Virus record (IMG/VR): IMGVR_UViG_3300028024_000012
Location: 1-56,980 of that record
Strand: one strand, 5' to 3'
Source: a virus
DNA length: 56,980 bases
Under the pieces are notes generated by a model. That model was given only the letters and a program-made list of their open reading frames with translations. It ran no database searches and had not been told where the DNA came from. Each line of letters opens with the position of its first letter. Position 1 is the first letter of the stretch. This document shows, piece by piece, positions 25,409 through 33,967 of the stretch. The position numbers and the translations under genes were made by a program.

Positions 25409-27018
25409 TGGCCCACGTCCTCACCGCGGCGCTCGGCATCGTTATTGCCGCCCATCGCCGCATGGAGCTGTTGATAGTCGCGCTGAGCCGGGTGCAACAC
25501 ACCCATGCCATTCATCTCTTGAATCTCGCGGCGCAGCTGGGCAAGAACCTCTTGATAGTCCTTGCCCTGCTCGGCGCATTCAGATTCAAGGTCCGACATG
25601 GCACCATTGATCCCGATCAGTGCACCTTGCTTCTCTTTCACCGGATCGACCCAACCACGACCAGGCCCGATCCATCTGCATTGCGTGTAAGCCGGACGGG
25701 CATCGAGGAAGCTGGGCGCACCGTCCGGAATGGTCAACGCGCCGGCATCGATCGCCTCCTCGAGGAAAGCCATATAGATCGGCGTGCAGAAATTCCGGGC
25801 GAAGGAGTCGCGACGGGTGAGCAGTGTTTTCCAGGTTTCCAAAAGGGAGGCCCGAGCCGAGGAATAGTTGGACTGGGACCAATCCTTGCTCAGTTGCTCG
25901 TAGCTCATGCCGGTGCCGGCAGCGATGTTGCGCAATGTGGCCCGCTCAAAATCCGCGAATGCGGTGTTGGGCCGCGCTGCCGTTTGAAAACCGATCTTCT
26001 CGCCAGGGAACAGAGAGGGAATGCGGACACCACCAAGACGCACATCGCGCCTTTCGTGGAACTCCGCCCGCGCATCCTGATAACCACCCAGCTTGTCGCC
26101 GTTACCGCCTTCGATAATCTCCTGCAGCAGGTTGTGATCGAAAGGGCTTTCGATGAAGGCAGCCAGGATGGCATTCAACACCGCAGCCTGGAGCTCGACC
26201 TTGTCGTATTTGCTGAGCATCTTCAGCTTTTCAAGAACCGGCGTCAGGCGCCCGACGCCGCGGGACAGGCCGTCGCGGTCCTTGTCGTAGTGATGAATCA
26301 GAACGGGACGCCCCCAGGGCGTTTCGCGAGGGATCCGCTCCCAGGTGAAGGCGTCGGTGATGACGGCGCCAACATCGGCCGGATGACGCTTGCGGATATG
26401 ATAGGCGGTCGCCGCCGTGTTCTCGTCGAGCTCTACACCTCCGCGCAGGCGGTCCGTGTCCATCATGTTGTCGGGGTTCGACATCCGATCCGGATCGATG
26501 ACCCGTACTGCAGTTGCCCAACGACTGCCGCGATTCGGAAGCCACATCACCGCACCGAGGGCATCGCCATCGATGATGTAGTGCCGATAGGCAAGGCCAA
26601 ACACGCCGCCCATCGTAGAATTTCGGGTGGCATCGCTATACTTGCCGGGATCATTGGCAAATTCGCGCCACAACGCCTCAGCCAGCGTACCCCATTCATG
26701 GGCCCATTCGGGCTTCTGGCCCAGCCTGCGCCAGTCAGGTTTCGACGACAGTCGCAACCCACTGCCGATAACGTTGTCAATCTCTCGGCTGACAATACCG
26801 GCAGCCCAACCGTCATTCTTGACCAGGTCGCGAATCCGCGCCGTGATCTGATCACGCTCATAGAGCAGGTCTGCATCAGCCGAGGCCAGGCGCGGATGCC
26901 AGCCACCGAGGTCCTGGCTAATGGGATCGGCGGCCTGATAGGCGGTCTGATGATGCCAATGCGATTTCTTCGCCGGCACCATCGGCGTGCCATCGGCGTT
27001 GAGCAGGCGATTGGACAT
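25405..27018 (-). CDS. Portal protein (lambda gpB family)
   Basis: A 537-residue lambda-type portal. Family landmarks are the N-terminal RDLVKNDGWAAGIVSREIDNV region, the DRDGLSRGVGRLTPVL stretch, and the AAGTGMSYEQLSKDWSQSNYSS segment, shown in part. It forms the dodecameric vertex through which DNA enters. Start at 27018 has a GGAG site. Confidence 0.93.
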   Translation of the reverse strand: MSNRLLNADGTPMVPAKKSHWHHQTAYQAADPISQDLGGWHPRLASADADLLYERDQITARIRDLVKNDGWAAGIVSREIDNVIGSGLRLSSKPDWRRLGQKPEWAHEWGTLAEALWREFANDPGKYSDATRNSTMGGVFGLAYRHYIIDGDALGAVMWLPNRGSRWATAVRVIDPDRMSNPDNMMDTDRLRGGVELDENTAATAYHIRKRHPADVGAVITDAFTWERIPRETPWGRPVLIHHYDKDRDGLSRGVGRLTPVLEKLKMLSKYDKVELQAAVLNAILAAFIESPFDHNLLQEIIEGGNGDKLGGYQDARAEFHERRDVRLGGVRIPSLFPGEKIGFQTAARPNTAFADFERATLRNIAAGTGMSYEQLSKDWSQSNYSSARASLLETWKTLLTRRDSFARNFCTPIYMAFLEEAIDAGALTIPDGAPSFLDARPAYTQCRWIGPGRGWVDPVKEKQGALIGINGAMSDLESECAEQGKDYQEVLAQLRREIQEMNGMGVLHPAQRDYQQLHAAMGGNNDAERRGEDVGQ

Positions 27019-27035
27019 GGTGATCTCCGAGCGCC

Positions 27036-27263
27036 TTACCGATGACCGAAAGAGACGCCGATCGCGCGGCGACGAGAGAGACCGAGCTGACCTTGAATTT
27101 CCATGATCCGCATCTGGATCTTCGTCTCGTCGCCCGGCTTGTAGTCGACCTTGCGATTGTCATACTGGACCGAGACGATCGCTTTGCCGATCAGCAACTG
27201 ATGCCGCGCAGCCTGCAGCTCGGCCAGCTGCCGTTCCAGCGAGGCACGTTCGGTTGCATCCAT
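27036..27263 (-). CDS. gpW-like head completion protein
   Basis: A 75-residue protein of the lambda gpW family: helix ERASLERQLAELQAARHQLL, then a beta segment with VQYDNRKVDYKPGD, then a helix. gpW stabilises packaged DNA and prepares the connector for FII. It lies between the large terminase and portal genes, as in lambda. Confidence 0.88.
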   Translation of the reverse strand: MDATERASLERQLAELQAARHQLLIGKAIVSVQYDNRKVDYKPGDETKIQMRIMEIQGQLGLSRRRAIGVSFGHR

Positions 27264-27265
27264 GA

Positions 27266-29191
27266 TCAGGCCAATCTGCGGCTAAGGCTTGTGGGTTTCT
27301 TCGGTTCGCTCGGTGAAGCAGCTGCCGCCGCGGGCCCCGCAAACAGGTCTTCCATGTCGGTCTGACCGCTCACGCTTTGCACTTCAAGTTCAGCTTCCAG
27401 ACGGTCCCAGGCATCGTCACTCATGCTGCGCCAGCCGAGACGAACAGCGGCTGCCTCGGCGTAGAGCGAGGTATCGAGCACTTCGTTTCGCTGCGCCGGA
27501 TCCTTGGTCCACTGATACTCGACGAAGCCATCCTTGCGCTTCTTCGGCATCCGGCGCTCGGCGCAGAGCTGTTGGTAGTAGTCATCATCAAAGCCGACGG
27601 GGAAACCGCAATAGCCGCGAGCCAGCGGGTCGGTCTTCTGCAGGTTCTTGTACAGCGCCATCTTCATGCCGGAGACGCCGACGTTGAAGAAACGGCCGGC
27701 ATATTTGAGCGACTTGCCTTCCTTGTTCTTCTCGCGTTTCACCTTGACCAATGCCGGCGCCATGTCGGATTTCGCACCGCGTACCATCATCACCTTGCTA
27801 GAAGGATGGCGCTTCGCCCAATCGAACACATCCTCGGTCCAGGCATTGCCGTCGATCGCCACCATGTCGAGTTTGCGGCGATTGCCGAAAGTATCCGGCC
27901 AAGTTTGCGCAATCAGCGCATCTAACTTCTTCCGCGTCTCAGTGTCCGAGATATGGCCCTCGATCACCCCGTACTGAACGGGCCAGCGTCGCAGGTCGCG
28001 GCCGAAGGCGGTCAGGTTCCACTCGACGCGGTCGCCCTGGCAGTCGAGACCCATCGTCAGTCGGAGACCGCCAACGGGCACGACACCGATCTTCATTTCA
28101 CTTTGCGCGGCACGGTCCCGGATCGATTCCCAGGGTGGGCTCTCGCCGGCCGCCTTGTATGCCCGGCCCACCGTGTCATTCAAGAAGGCCTGCTCCTTGG
28201 CGGGATCTCCCTTCGCCGCAAACCATGCATCACGGATGCTGGAAAAGCTTTCGAGAGGCGAATAGGCCGACCAGAGATAGAAGCCGATGTTCCTGGCATT
28301 CGTGTTGTAGGCCACCCAGTCACCGCGGCGATTGAACTCGTTGCGGTGATGCTGCTCGATCAAGCCACCGCAGGCCGGGCAGACGAAGCAAGGATCGTCT
28401 TCCGGATGGGTCTCGATGAAGGACTGCAGGTTCTCCCATTCCAGCGCATGGAAGTGATCGCAATGCGGACAGGGTACATGGTAGTGCTCCTGTGTCGACT
28501 GCTTGAAAACCCTGGTGATCCGGCAATTGTCCTCGATCAGTGGCGTGCCGATCTTCAGGATCTTCGCCCAGGCAAAGGCTTTACTACGGCTGTCGGCCTG
28601 TGTCTCCGGGTCGCCGGCGTTGTTCAACTCCCATTTCGACAGATCGTCCTGGACCTGCTTCTTGGCGCTGAGCATTGACAGGCTGGCTTCGGAATTCGCT
28701 CCGCTGATCTGCAGGAAGCCGCGCCCATCCTTCCGCTCTTGATAGAGCATGCTGTTCGATGCATCGCGCGACTTGGCATCTGCAAAGAGGTTCGACAGCG
28801 CCGTGGATTGCCGCAACATCGGCTTCCACTTCGTCTTCGACCAGCGGATCGCATTGCCGTCAGTCGGATGCGCGTACATGAAACCGCACGGGTCCATGTC
28901 CATCGACCCGCCGAGGAAGATTTGCGCCAAGACAGTGCCGCCCAGCTGTGCCGATTTCTTGAACACGACGACACGGGCCGGGTGCTCAGGTCCCAGGACC
29001 TCCAGGGGACGCTTGAAAAATGGAAACAGATCGGCGTTGTACGGCCCTGGGAAAGGGCTTTCTGAACCGAACCGGACGTTGTCACGCGCCCAAAGGTTCA
29101 GATCCAGCGGCGGTGGCGGTGTGATGACCTCAGCGACGATGCTCGCCGCCAAATGTGCGGGGTTGGCGAGGAAGGCGCCGCCATCAGGCAT
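27266..29191 (-). CDS. Terminase large subunit (lambda GpA family)
   Basis: A 641-residue packaging motor of the GpA type. The N-terminal ATPase has a Walker-A-like KKSAQLGGT; a CPHC/CPAC zinc-like cluster follows at about residues 240-290. The C-terminal nuclease region contains MGLDCQGD. The start at 29191 has a GAGGAAA site and overlaps the small subunit by 8 bases; the ATG at 29236 would add 15 residues and has no clear site. GpA-type enzymes cut at cos. Confidence 0.92.
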   Translation of the reverse strand: MPDGGAFLANPAHLAASIVAEVITPPPPLDLNLWARDNVRFGSESPFPGPYNADLFPFFKRPLEVLGPEHPARVVVFKKSAQLGGTVLAQIFLGGSMDMDPCGFMYAHPTDGNAIRWSKTKWKPMLRQSTALSNLFADAKSRDASNSMLYQERKDGRGFLQISGANSEASLSMLSAKKQVQDDLSKWELNNAGDPETQADSRSKAFAWAKILKIGTPLIEDNCRITRVFKQSTQEHYHVPCPHCDHFHALEWENLQSFIETHPEDDPCFVCPACGGLIEQHHRNEFNRRGDWVAYNTNARNIGFYLWSAYSPLESFSSIRDAWFAAKGDPAKEQAFLNDTVGRAYKAAGESPPWESIRDRAAQSEMKIGVVPVGGLRLTMGLDCQGDRVEWNLTAFGRDLRRWPVQYGVIEGHISDTETRKKLDALIAQTWPDTFGNRRKLDMVAIDGNAWTEDVFDWAKRHPSSKVMMVRGAKSDMAPALVKVKREKNKEGKSLKYAGRFFNVGVSGMKMALYKNLQKTDPLARGYCGFPVGFDDDYYQQLCAERRMPKKRKDGFVEYQWTKDPAQRNEVLDTSLYAEAAAVRLGWRSMSDDAWDRLEAELEVQSVSGQTDMEDLFAGPAAAAASPSEPKKPTSLSRRLA

Positions 29192-29849
29192 CGCCGGTTT
29201 CCTCTTCGTCAACCAGCTTGGGCTCCCTGTCGGCAATCTGCCGGGCAGCGGTCGATTGTCGTTCGCGCCAGGCGCGCAGCTGGCGGCGCAAAATTACGGT
29301 TGCAGCCTTGCCATCAATTTTCAATTCGGCCGCCAGGGCGTCGCCCAGCGTCGGCATTAACTCTTCGATGCTCGACATTACCTCTGTCAGCACCTTGCTG
29401 AACTCCCGACGCGCATCCTCGGTGCGGATATAGACGCCTTGCTGGGCTTCCTCTTCCCGCCGGGCCTGGCGGGCATTGATCTCGGCCTGCTCTGCACGAG
29501 CGAGCAGCGTGCGTTGCTGCGCATCGTTGAAGGCCGGCGGTGTTGGTAGCTCTGCACCCGCGGGACGAGCCGGCTGCGGTATCGGCCTCGCCTGGGCTGA
29601 AAGCTGGATGGCATCCAACGTGACGCCCAGTTGCTGGCAGGCCAGGTCGACATCGATCAGTGCAGTCCGGCCCTCGCCGACAATGGCATCGCCGCTGATC
29701 TGTCCGGCGGCGATCCATTGCGAGACGCGGCCCGGTGTGACGCCGCGCAGTTGAGCGAAATCGCCCTTGCGCACCAGGTTGCGATGCGGCGGCGAGCCGC
29801 CGTCAAGCAGCGGCGCCGGCGCGGCCATCTCGCCTTGCACCGTCTGCAT
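29184..29849 (-). CDS. Terminase small subunit (Nu1-like)
   Basis: A 221-residue protein with an N-terminal winged-helix DNA-binding part (LRGVTPGRVSQWIAAGQIS) and a helical dimerisation region. It recognises the packaging site and loads the large subunit. It is longer than lambda Nu1 because of a charged C-terminal helix. It is the first gene of the late operon. Confidence 0.83.
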   Translation of the reverse strand: MQTVQGEMAAPAPLLDGGSPPHRNLVRKGDFAQLRGVTPGRVSQWIAAGQISGDAIVGEGRTALIDVDLACQQLGVTLDAIQLSAQARPIPQPARPAGAELPTPPAFNDAQQRTLLARAEQAEINARQARREEEAQQGVYIRTEDARREFSKVLTEVMSSIEELMPTLGDALAAELKIDGKAATVILRRQLRAWRERQSTAARQIADREPKLVDEEETGDA

Positions 29850-29877
29850 AGCTCAACTCATTCAATTGCGGCTAAAG

Positions 29878-29891
29878 GCCTAAATTTAGGC
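29878..29891. promoter_or_regulatory. Perfect 14-bp palindrome upstream of the terminase genes
   Basis: GCCTAAATTTAGGC is fully self-complementary and lies 29 bp upstream of the small terminase start. It is the only AT-rich palindrome in this GC-rich stretch. It may be a binding site for a late regulator or part of the packaging site; the sequence alone does not say. Confidence 0.5.
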
Positions 29892-29969
29892 TCTCAATTT
29901 ACCGTCACACTGGCGGATTCCCGCGGCTGCGTTGCCCGTGTCGGGGGTGGGGTCGTGGAAGGACCCGCG

Positions 29970-29990
29970 ATGGTGGGGGTGCCCCCCCTG
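29970..29990. other. GC-rich symmetrical stretch, cos candidate
   Basis: GGGGG-TG-CCCCC sits in an untranslated region between the late operon and the DUF6456-like gene. Lambda-type terminases cut at a short GC-rich symmetrical site next to the small terminase gene, so this is a reasonable place for cosN. No cohesive end can be proven from the prophage. Apart from this, the palindrome and the terminator, nothing else is seen in 29850-30120. Confidence 0.25.
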
Positions 29991-30042
29991 CCTCAGGGTT
30001 ACATGGCAGCCTCCCTGTGCAGGGATGAGCCTGGAAACGAAA

Positions 30043-30073
30043 GCGCCCGCCGAATCGGATGATCGGCGGGCGC
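30043..30073 (-). terminator. Intrinsic terminator after the DUF6456-like gene
   Basis: An 11-bp perfect stem (GCGCCCGCCGA with TCGGCGGGCGC, 9-base loop) is followed on the minus strand by TTTCGTTTCC. It lies between the DUF6456-like gene and the terminase genes. Late transcription from upstream would have to pass it. Confidence 0.78.
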
Positions 30074-30120
30074 ACTTCTCGAAACTAAGGAGGGACGCTA
30101 TATCGAGCGCATGGTCGAAG

Positions 30121-30750
30121 TCAATAGCCATAGTGGTGGGCCAAGGTCTCGATCGCTGCCTTGAACAGGGTCATCGAAACGATCTCGGCTTGGCGTCCCC
30201 GCTTACGTGACCATTCGCTGATGGGCTTATCATCGCAAACAACATGTTGCAGGATGGGCGCCAGCAATGGACCGACAGCGGCAAGGGCCGAGGCCATGCG
30301 TTGCCGAGCGGCAATTGCCCGGTCACTCATCTCGCCTTTGCCCCCAGGCAGATCATTGAGGGTCGAGATCACACGGGGTTCCATGCCGGCGAGATAGAAG
30401 TCCGCCCGCAGCCGATCGCCCGCATTCCACAGGCGCTCATGGTCACCGTCTTTTTCGAAGGCGAGGTTTTTGCGATTGCGCATGGTATCGAGTAGGGTCG
30501 CGGTCGTCACACGCGCATGCGGCTTTGTCTTGTCGCCTTCCAACTCGACCCGATCATGGGCGCGACGCTCTTTCGTGCCGAAATCATCATTCGACGGTGC
30601 GATGACCAGACCCGTCTTGCGGTCGCGCAGGAGATGGGATGGATCGGTTTTGAACTGCGACGGCTTTTTGGCATAGCCGTTGATCTGCTCACGGATCGAC
30701 TTCCGTCGTGCCGGGTCGATGTTCCGCCGCTTGGCCCTCAGCTTACTCAT
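30121..30750 (-). CDS. DUF6456-like protein, candidate late regulator
   Basis: A 209-residue basic protein. The C-terminal half has the DUF6456 style: an RLRADFYLAG segment near the middle, a long helix, and a C-terminal helix ending ETLAHHYGY. The N-terminus is very basic. The domain is frequent in alphaproteobacterial phages; its function is not established. Position just upstream of a terminator and the packaging genes resembles lambda Q, so an antiterminator or late activator role is plausible by inference. Confidence 0.72.
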   Translation of the reverse strand: MSKLRAKRRNIDPARRKSIREQINGYAKKPSQFKTDPSHLLRDRKTGLVIAPSNDDFGTKERRAHDRVELEGDKTKPHARVTTATLLDTMRNRKNLAFEKDGDHERLWNAGDRLRADFYLAGMEPRVISTLNDLPGGKGEMSDRAIAARQRMASALAAVGPLLAPILQHVVCDDKPISEWSRKRGRQAEIVSMTLFKAAIETLAHHYGY

Positions 30751-30763
30751 GTCAGTTCCCTCA

Positions 30764-31029
30764 TTTGGATACTTGGAGGGTTTGGATAGTTTGGAGAGTC
30801 ATTTCTATATATAAACGCACATGCAAAGCGCATACGTGGTGCGGGGAAACCCTCCAACCTTCCAAACCCTCCATGGCTTCAATCAAATCAAACGCTTAGT
30901 GCCGGACAGTTGCCGGATGGTTGGAGGGTTTAAGGCCCATTTTCAGCGCTCATCGGGCAATCCTCCGCCGTCCGGCGCGCCGTCAGCGCCCGAACCACCC
31001 TTCGAACTCTCCAACCCTCCAAACTCTTC
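30764..31029. repeat. Iteron-like 8-9 bp repeats around the helicase 3' end (candidate origin)
   Basis: Units related to TGGAGGGTT occur in clusters. Four lie in tandem at 30766-30800 (TGGATACT, TGGAGGGTT, TGGATAGTT, TGGAGAGTC). Three are inverted at 30848-30873 (AACCCTCCA, ACCTTCCA, AACCCTCCA). One is at 30922-30930, and two or three inverted units at 31005-31029 lie inside the helicase coding end. Between them the DNA is AT-rich (30801-30813). Placement beside a D5-type helicase suggests a replication origin. Confidence 0.6.
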
Positions 31030-32535
31030 CTGGGTGATCGCGATGCCGGTGTAGTACATCACGCCCATCTTTTCCTTGTGGTAGCCGAGGTCGGAGAGGC
31101 GCCGACCGAAGGACGTGCCGCTGACCGGGCTAATGCCGTTCGCGCCCGCCCATTTGGTGTATATCTGGTAGAGCCGCGTCGCCTGGACGCTGCCGCCGGT
31201 CTCGCGCACTGTCGCCGTGCGCATGAATTCGCCGACCGGGTCGCTCTCGGTCCGGTATTCCTCGGTCGCGCGTTTCACGCTCTCCGGCAGCACCAGGCCG
31301 CGCTCCCGCCAGAGGCGATAGCCGTCCAAAAGCCAGTTCAGGATGCCGGATGCCTCAGCCTTCAATTTTTCCGCCAAGCGCTTGTCGCGCTCCTCAGGGG
31401 GAATGTACTGGTCGAACGGCACCAGCAGGATGCGGCGCCAGATGCCTTCATCCTGGCCCCGGATGTTGGGCTTGATGTTGACCGAGAGCACCAGCTTGAA
31501 ACTCGGCATGAACTCGAAAAAGCTTTCATGCAGGTTTCGCGCCGTCATCTTCTCCCCGCCCGTGATCTGCTTCACCACCGATTCCGAGAGGCGCTGCCCG
31601 ACCTCCGGTTCGCTCGCGGTGACGAGCCTGCCGCCAGGCAGCCGTGCGAGATCCGGCGTGGCGTCGCCGCCGCGCCGTCGCTCATCGAACATGAAAGTCT
31701 GGATGGGCAGCGTCAGGCCGTAATCGCCCATGATGTACTGGATCGTATCCATCATGGTGGATTTGCCGTTGGCGCCCTTGCCGTGCGCGATCAGCATCTG
31801 CTGTTCGCCGGTATCGCCGGTCAGCACATAGCCGAACCAGGTCTGCAGGAAGAGCTGCGTGGGGTGGTCCGGGATGATGCGGGCGATGAAGGCATTCCAC
31901 AGGGGGCATGTGGCTTCGGCGTCATACACGACTTCGGCACAGCGCGTCTTCAGGTCGCTATGGAGATGCGGCCGCAACGTGATATCGCCATCGATCAGCG
32001 AACGCGTGCCGTTGTCATTGGCGGCGACCTTGGTCGGCAATTCCAGCGTGCCGTTCAGCACGTTCAGCAGGAACGGCCTGTCGTCCAATTCGCGCGGCGG
32101 GCGCCTCAGATAAGGCATGGCGCTGCGCAGCATCGCGTCGACCTTGGCCGAATTGCCGCTTGCGGCCTGCCACTTGAAATGGTTCTCGACCCTCTTTTGC
32201 CATTCCGCCGCATCGAAACCCGGCGGCGGATCTTTCATCAAGCGGTCGAATTCCACTTCCAGGGCCTTGACCTCGCCCGAGATCGCCTCTGCCGTGCGAT
32301 GCGCACATTTCATGGCCTCGGCATCGCCGGCTTCGCCCTGCCAGCGCCGGCCGTCCCAGACATACCAGCGAGCGCCATCGACCCACATCAGGTTGTTGCC
32401 ATAGCGCGCGATCAAACGGCGCGCATTGCCGAGATCGTTGCGCGGCTCCCGCGCAAGATGCAGATCATCGGCCGGCTGCTCCGCCTCATCGACAGCCGCA
32501 AAGATCGACTTCATGGCCTCTTGTTCATTACTCAT
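30943..32535 (-). CDS. D5/P4-type superfamily 3 helicase
   Basis: A 530-residue phage helicase. A D5_N-like N-terminal domain leads to the SF3 core: Walker A in HGKGANGKST, the Walker-B region around RLPGGRLVTASE, and motif C with LVLSVNIKP followed by the Arg-rich RRILLVPF. It should unwind the phage origin as a hexamer, with the primase encoded just upstream. The coding end contains iteron-like repeats that translate as GGLESSKGG, probably outside the fold. Confidence 0.92.
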   Translation of the reverse strand: MSNEQEAMKSIFAAVDEAEQPADDLHLAREPRNDLGNARRLIARYGNNLMWVDGARWYVWDGRRWQGEAGDAEAMKCAHRTAEAISGEVKALEVEFDRLMKDPPPGFDAAEWQKRVENHFKWQAASGNSAKVDAMLRSAMPYLRRPPRELDDRPFLLNVLNGTLELPTKVAANDNGTRSLIDGDITLRPHLHSDLKTRCAEVVYDAEATCPLWNAFIARIIPDHPTQLFLQTWFGYVLTGDTGEQQMLIAHGKGANGKSTMMDTIQYIMGDYGLTLPIQTFMFDERRRGGDATPDLARLPGGRLVTASEPEVGQRLSESVVKQITGGEKMTARNLHESFFEFMPSFKLVLSVNIKPNIRGQDEGIWRRILLVPFDQYIPPEERDKRLAEKLKAEASGILNWLLDGYRLWRERGLVLPESVKRATEEYRTESDPVGEFMRTATVRETGGSVQATRLYQIYTKWAGANGISPVSGTSFGRRLSDLGYHKEKMGVMYYTGIAITQEEFGGLESSKGGSGADGAPDGGGLPDER

Positions 32536-33653
32536 CCTTCGGCCGCACCCTTCAGCATGTCATTGAAGTCCTTCCCCGGCGCCGCCCATGCAACGCGTAC
32601 CGTCAAACCCATATGTTGAAATCGACGCCGGGCGCAGTCGACCAGCGCCCGCGTGATGAACGGATCGCTATCGCCATCCCCCAGGATGATCAGCTCCCGC
32701 GCTTGCGCCGGCGGCACGAAGCCCGGCCGCGACAGATCCGGCCAAGGTGGCGGGATCATGACGCCAGGTCTGGTCGGGTGCTCCCGCTCCGCCTTGCAGC
32801 GGCACCGATGCGTATCACCGGTACCGGCGATATTGCCGAGGCTGAGTGCGGCCCAAACCGGCGTCATGTCGCCATTGAGGCGCAGGGCCTGCATCACCGA
32901 CAGGCAGGTCTCAATGCCCTCGCCGATGACCAGCCTTTCCCCGGCGGCGGCGAAGCGTGCGCAGCCGCCCCAGCATTGTCCCAGCATCTTCTTGGCCTGC
33001 TTGCCGATCGGCGCCTTGGCCTCGCCCGTGCGATCGAGAAAGGTGCGGTGGATGCCGCGTACCTTGCCGTCGACATCCTGTACGCCGGCCACCATGGCGG
33101 GGAATGATGGGCTGCCAGGCTCGGAATCGCTCGGCAGGTTGGGATGAAAGCGCAGGCTGGGCGGCATGCCGCCGATCATCGCGACATCGATGCCGCGCTT
33201 GGCAAGATAGCTCTCGACCAATGTGCCGGCCGCCGGCTTGGACTCCCGCCAGATGCCGATCGCCCACTCTTGGATGAAAGCTTTGCGCGCCGCATCGCGG
33301 GCCTCGGAAAAGCTGGCCTTGATCGGCGCTGCGAAGACCTGCCGCGGTTCCACCTTGCTCGCTTCCTCACTGGGCAGCAGCCCCGCGCGCGCGGCCAATT
33401 CTCGGATGGCGGTCTTGTCGTCGACCCCATGGATATCGCGATAGAAGCGGATCACGTCGCCAGCGGCGCCGCAGCCATAGCATCGATAGAGGTTCTTGCC
33501 GGCATGGACATAGAAGCTCGGCGACTTCTCCCGGTGAAAGGGACAGAGGCCGACCAGTTCCCGCCCCGCCCGTTTCAGCGCGACCTTTTCCGCCACGACC
33601 TCATACAGGGTTATGGCGCGTTTCAGGTCGGTGATGGAGATCCGGCCGGTCAT
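32532..33653 (-). CDS. DnaG-type primase: CHC2 zinc finger plus Toprim
   Basis: A 373-residue primase. The zinc finger is CPFH then CYGCG (residues about 37-62). The Toprim part shows the catalytic Glu in VIGEGIETC and the DxD in LGDGDSD. It lacks the long central domain of cellular DnaG, as usual in phages. It overlaps the helicase gene by 4 bases; the two form the replication unit. It is divergent from hicA. Confidence 0.92.
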   Translation of the reverse strand: MTGRISITDLKRAITLYEVVAEKVALKRAGRELVGLCPFHREKSPSFYVHAGKNLYRCYGCGAAGDVIRFYRDIHGVDDKTAIRELAARAGLLPSEEASKVEPRQVFAAPIKASFSEARDAARKAFIQEWAIGIWRESKPAAGTLVESYLAKRGIDVAMIGGMPPSLRFHPNLPSDSEPGSPSFPAMVAGVQDVDGKVRGIHRTFLDRTGEAKAPIGKQAKKMLGQCWGGCARFAAAGERLVIGEGIETCLSVMQALRLNGDMTPVWAALSLGNIAGTGDTHRCRCKAEREHPTRPGVMIPPPWPDLSRPGFVPPAQARELIILGDGDSDPFITRALVDCARRRFQHMGLTVRVAWAAPGKDFNDMLKGAAEG

Positions 33654-33695
33654 ACCACCACCCGGGGCACTAGGGCATTTTTGTCCCTTCCGCCC

Positions 33696-33723
33696 TTGAC
33701 GTAGGACAATTTTGTCCTATATC
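33696..33723 (+). promoter_or_regulatory. hicAB promoter with operator in the spacer
   Basis: TTGACG (33696-33701) and TATATC (33718-33723) are 16 bp apart. The spacer is almost filled by an inverted repeat, TAGGACAA-TT-TTGTCCTA (33702-33719). A half-site like TTTTGTCC lies upstream at about 33679. A repressor bound here would block RNA polymerase. HicB-type antitoxins with an HTH domain usually autoregulate this way. Confidence 0.72.
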
Positions 33724-33748
33724 TTCTTTCGTAACGACGGGGGAAGCG

Positions 33749-33967
33749 ATGAAGGGGAAGGAACTGCTGAAGCTGCTGAAGCGCTATGCCGGCCAGAAGG
33801 ACATCCCGTTCAACTATGACGGCGGCCACGGCAAGGGCGGACATGGCCGGGTCTATGTGGGGGACAAATTCACCACCATCCCCAGCCTGCACCAGGAACT
33901 GAAAACCGGCCTGACGCTCGCGATCATCAAGCAGCTCGGCATCGACAAACGGGACCTCGGCCTCTAA
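33749..33967 (+). CDS. hicA: HicA-like mRNA interferase toxin
   Basis: A 72-residue HicA/YcfA family protein, a double-stranded-RNA-binding-like fold. It shows the N-terminal helix KELLKLLKRY, a glycine-rich strand region with His27 and His32 (one is probably catalytic), and the C-terminal TIPSLHQELKTGLTLAIIKQ pattern. HicA toxins cut mRNA. The antitoxin gene follows after 42 bases. Confidence 0.87.
   Translation: MKGKELLKLLKRYAGQKDIPFNYDGGHGKGGHGRVYVGDKFTTIPSLHQELKTGLTLAIIKQLGIDKRDLGL

Noticed and set aside
25327-27045. A 572-codon plus-strand frame opposite the portal gene
   Set aside because: Antisense to the portal protein; no recognisable domain and no ribosome site of note.
29970-29990. 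An intrinsic terminator at the GGGGG-TG-CCCCC sequence
   Set aside because: The stem has only a 2-base centre, which is too tight for an RNA hairpin, and no T-run follows.
31078-32619. A 513-codon plus-strand frame opposite the helicase gene
   Set aside because: The opposite strand encodes an SF3 helicase with all motifs, so this frame is a shadow.
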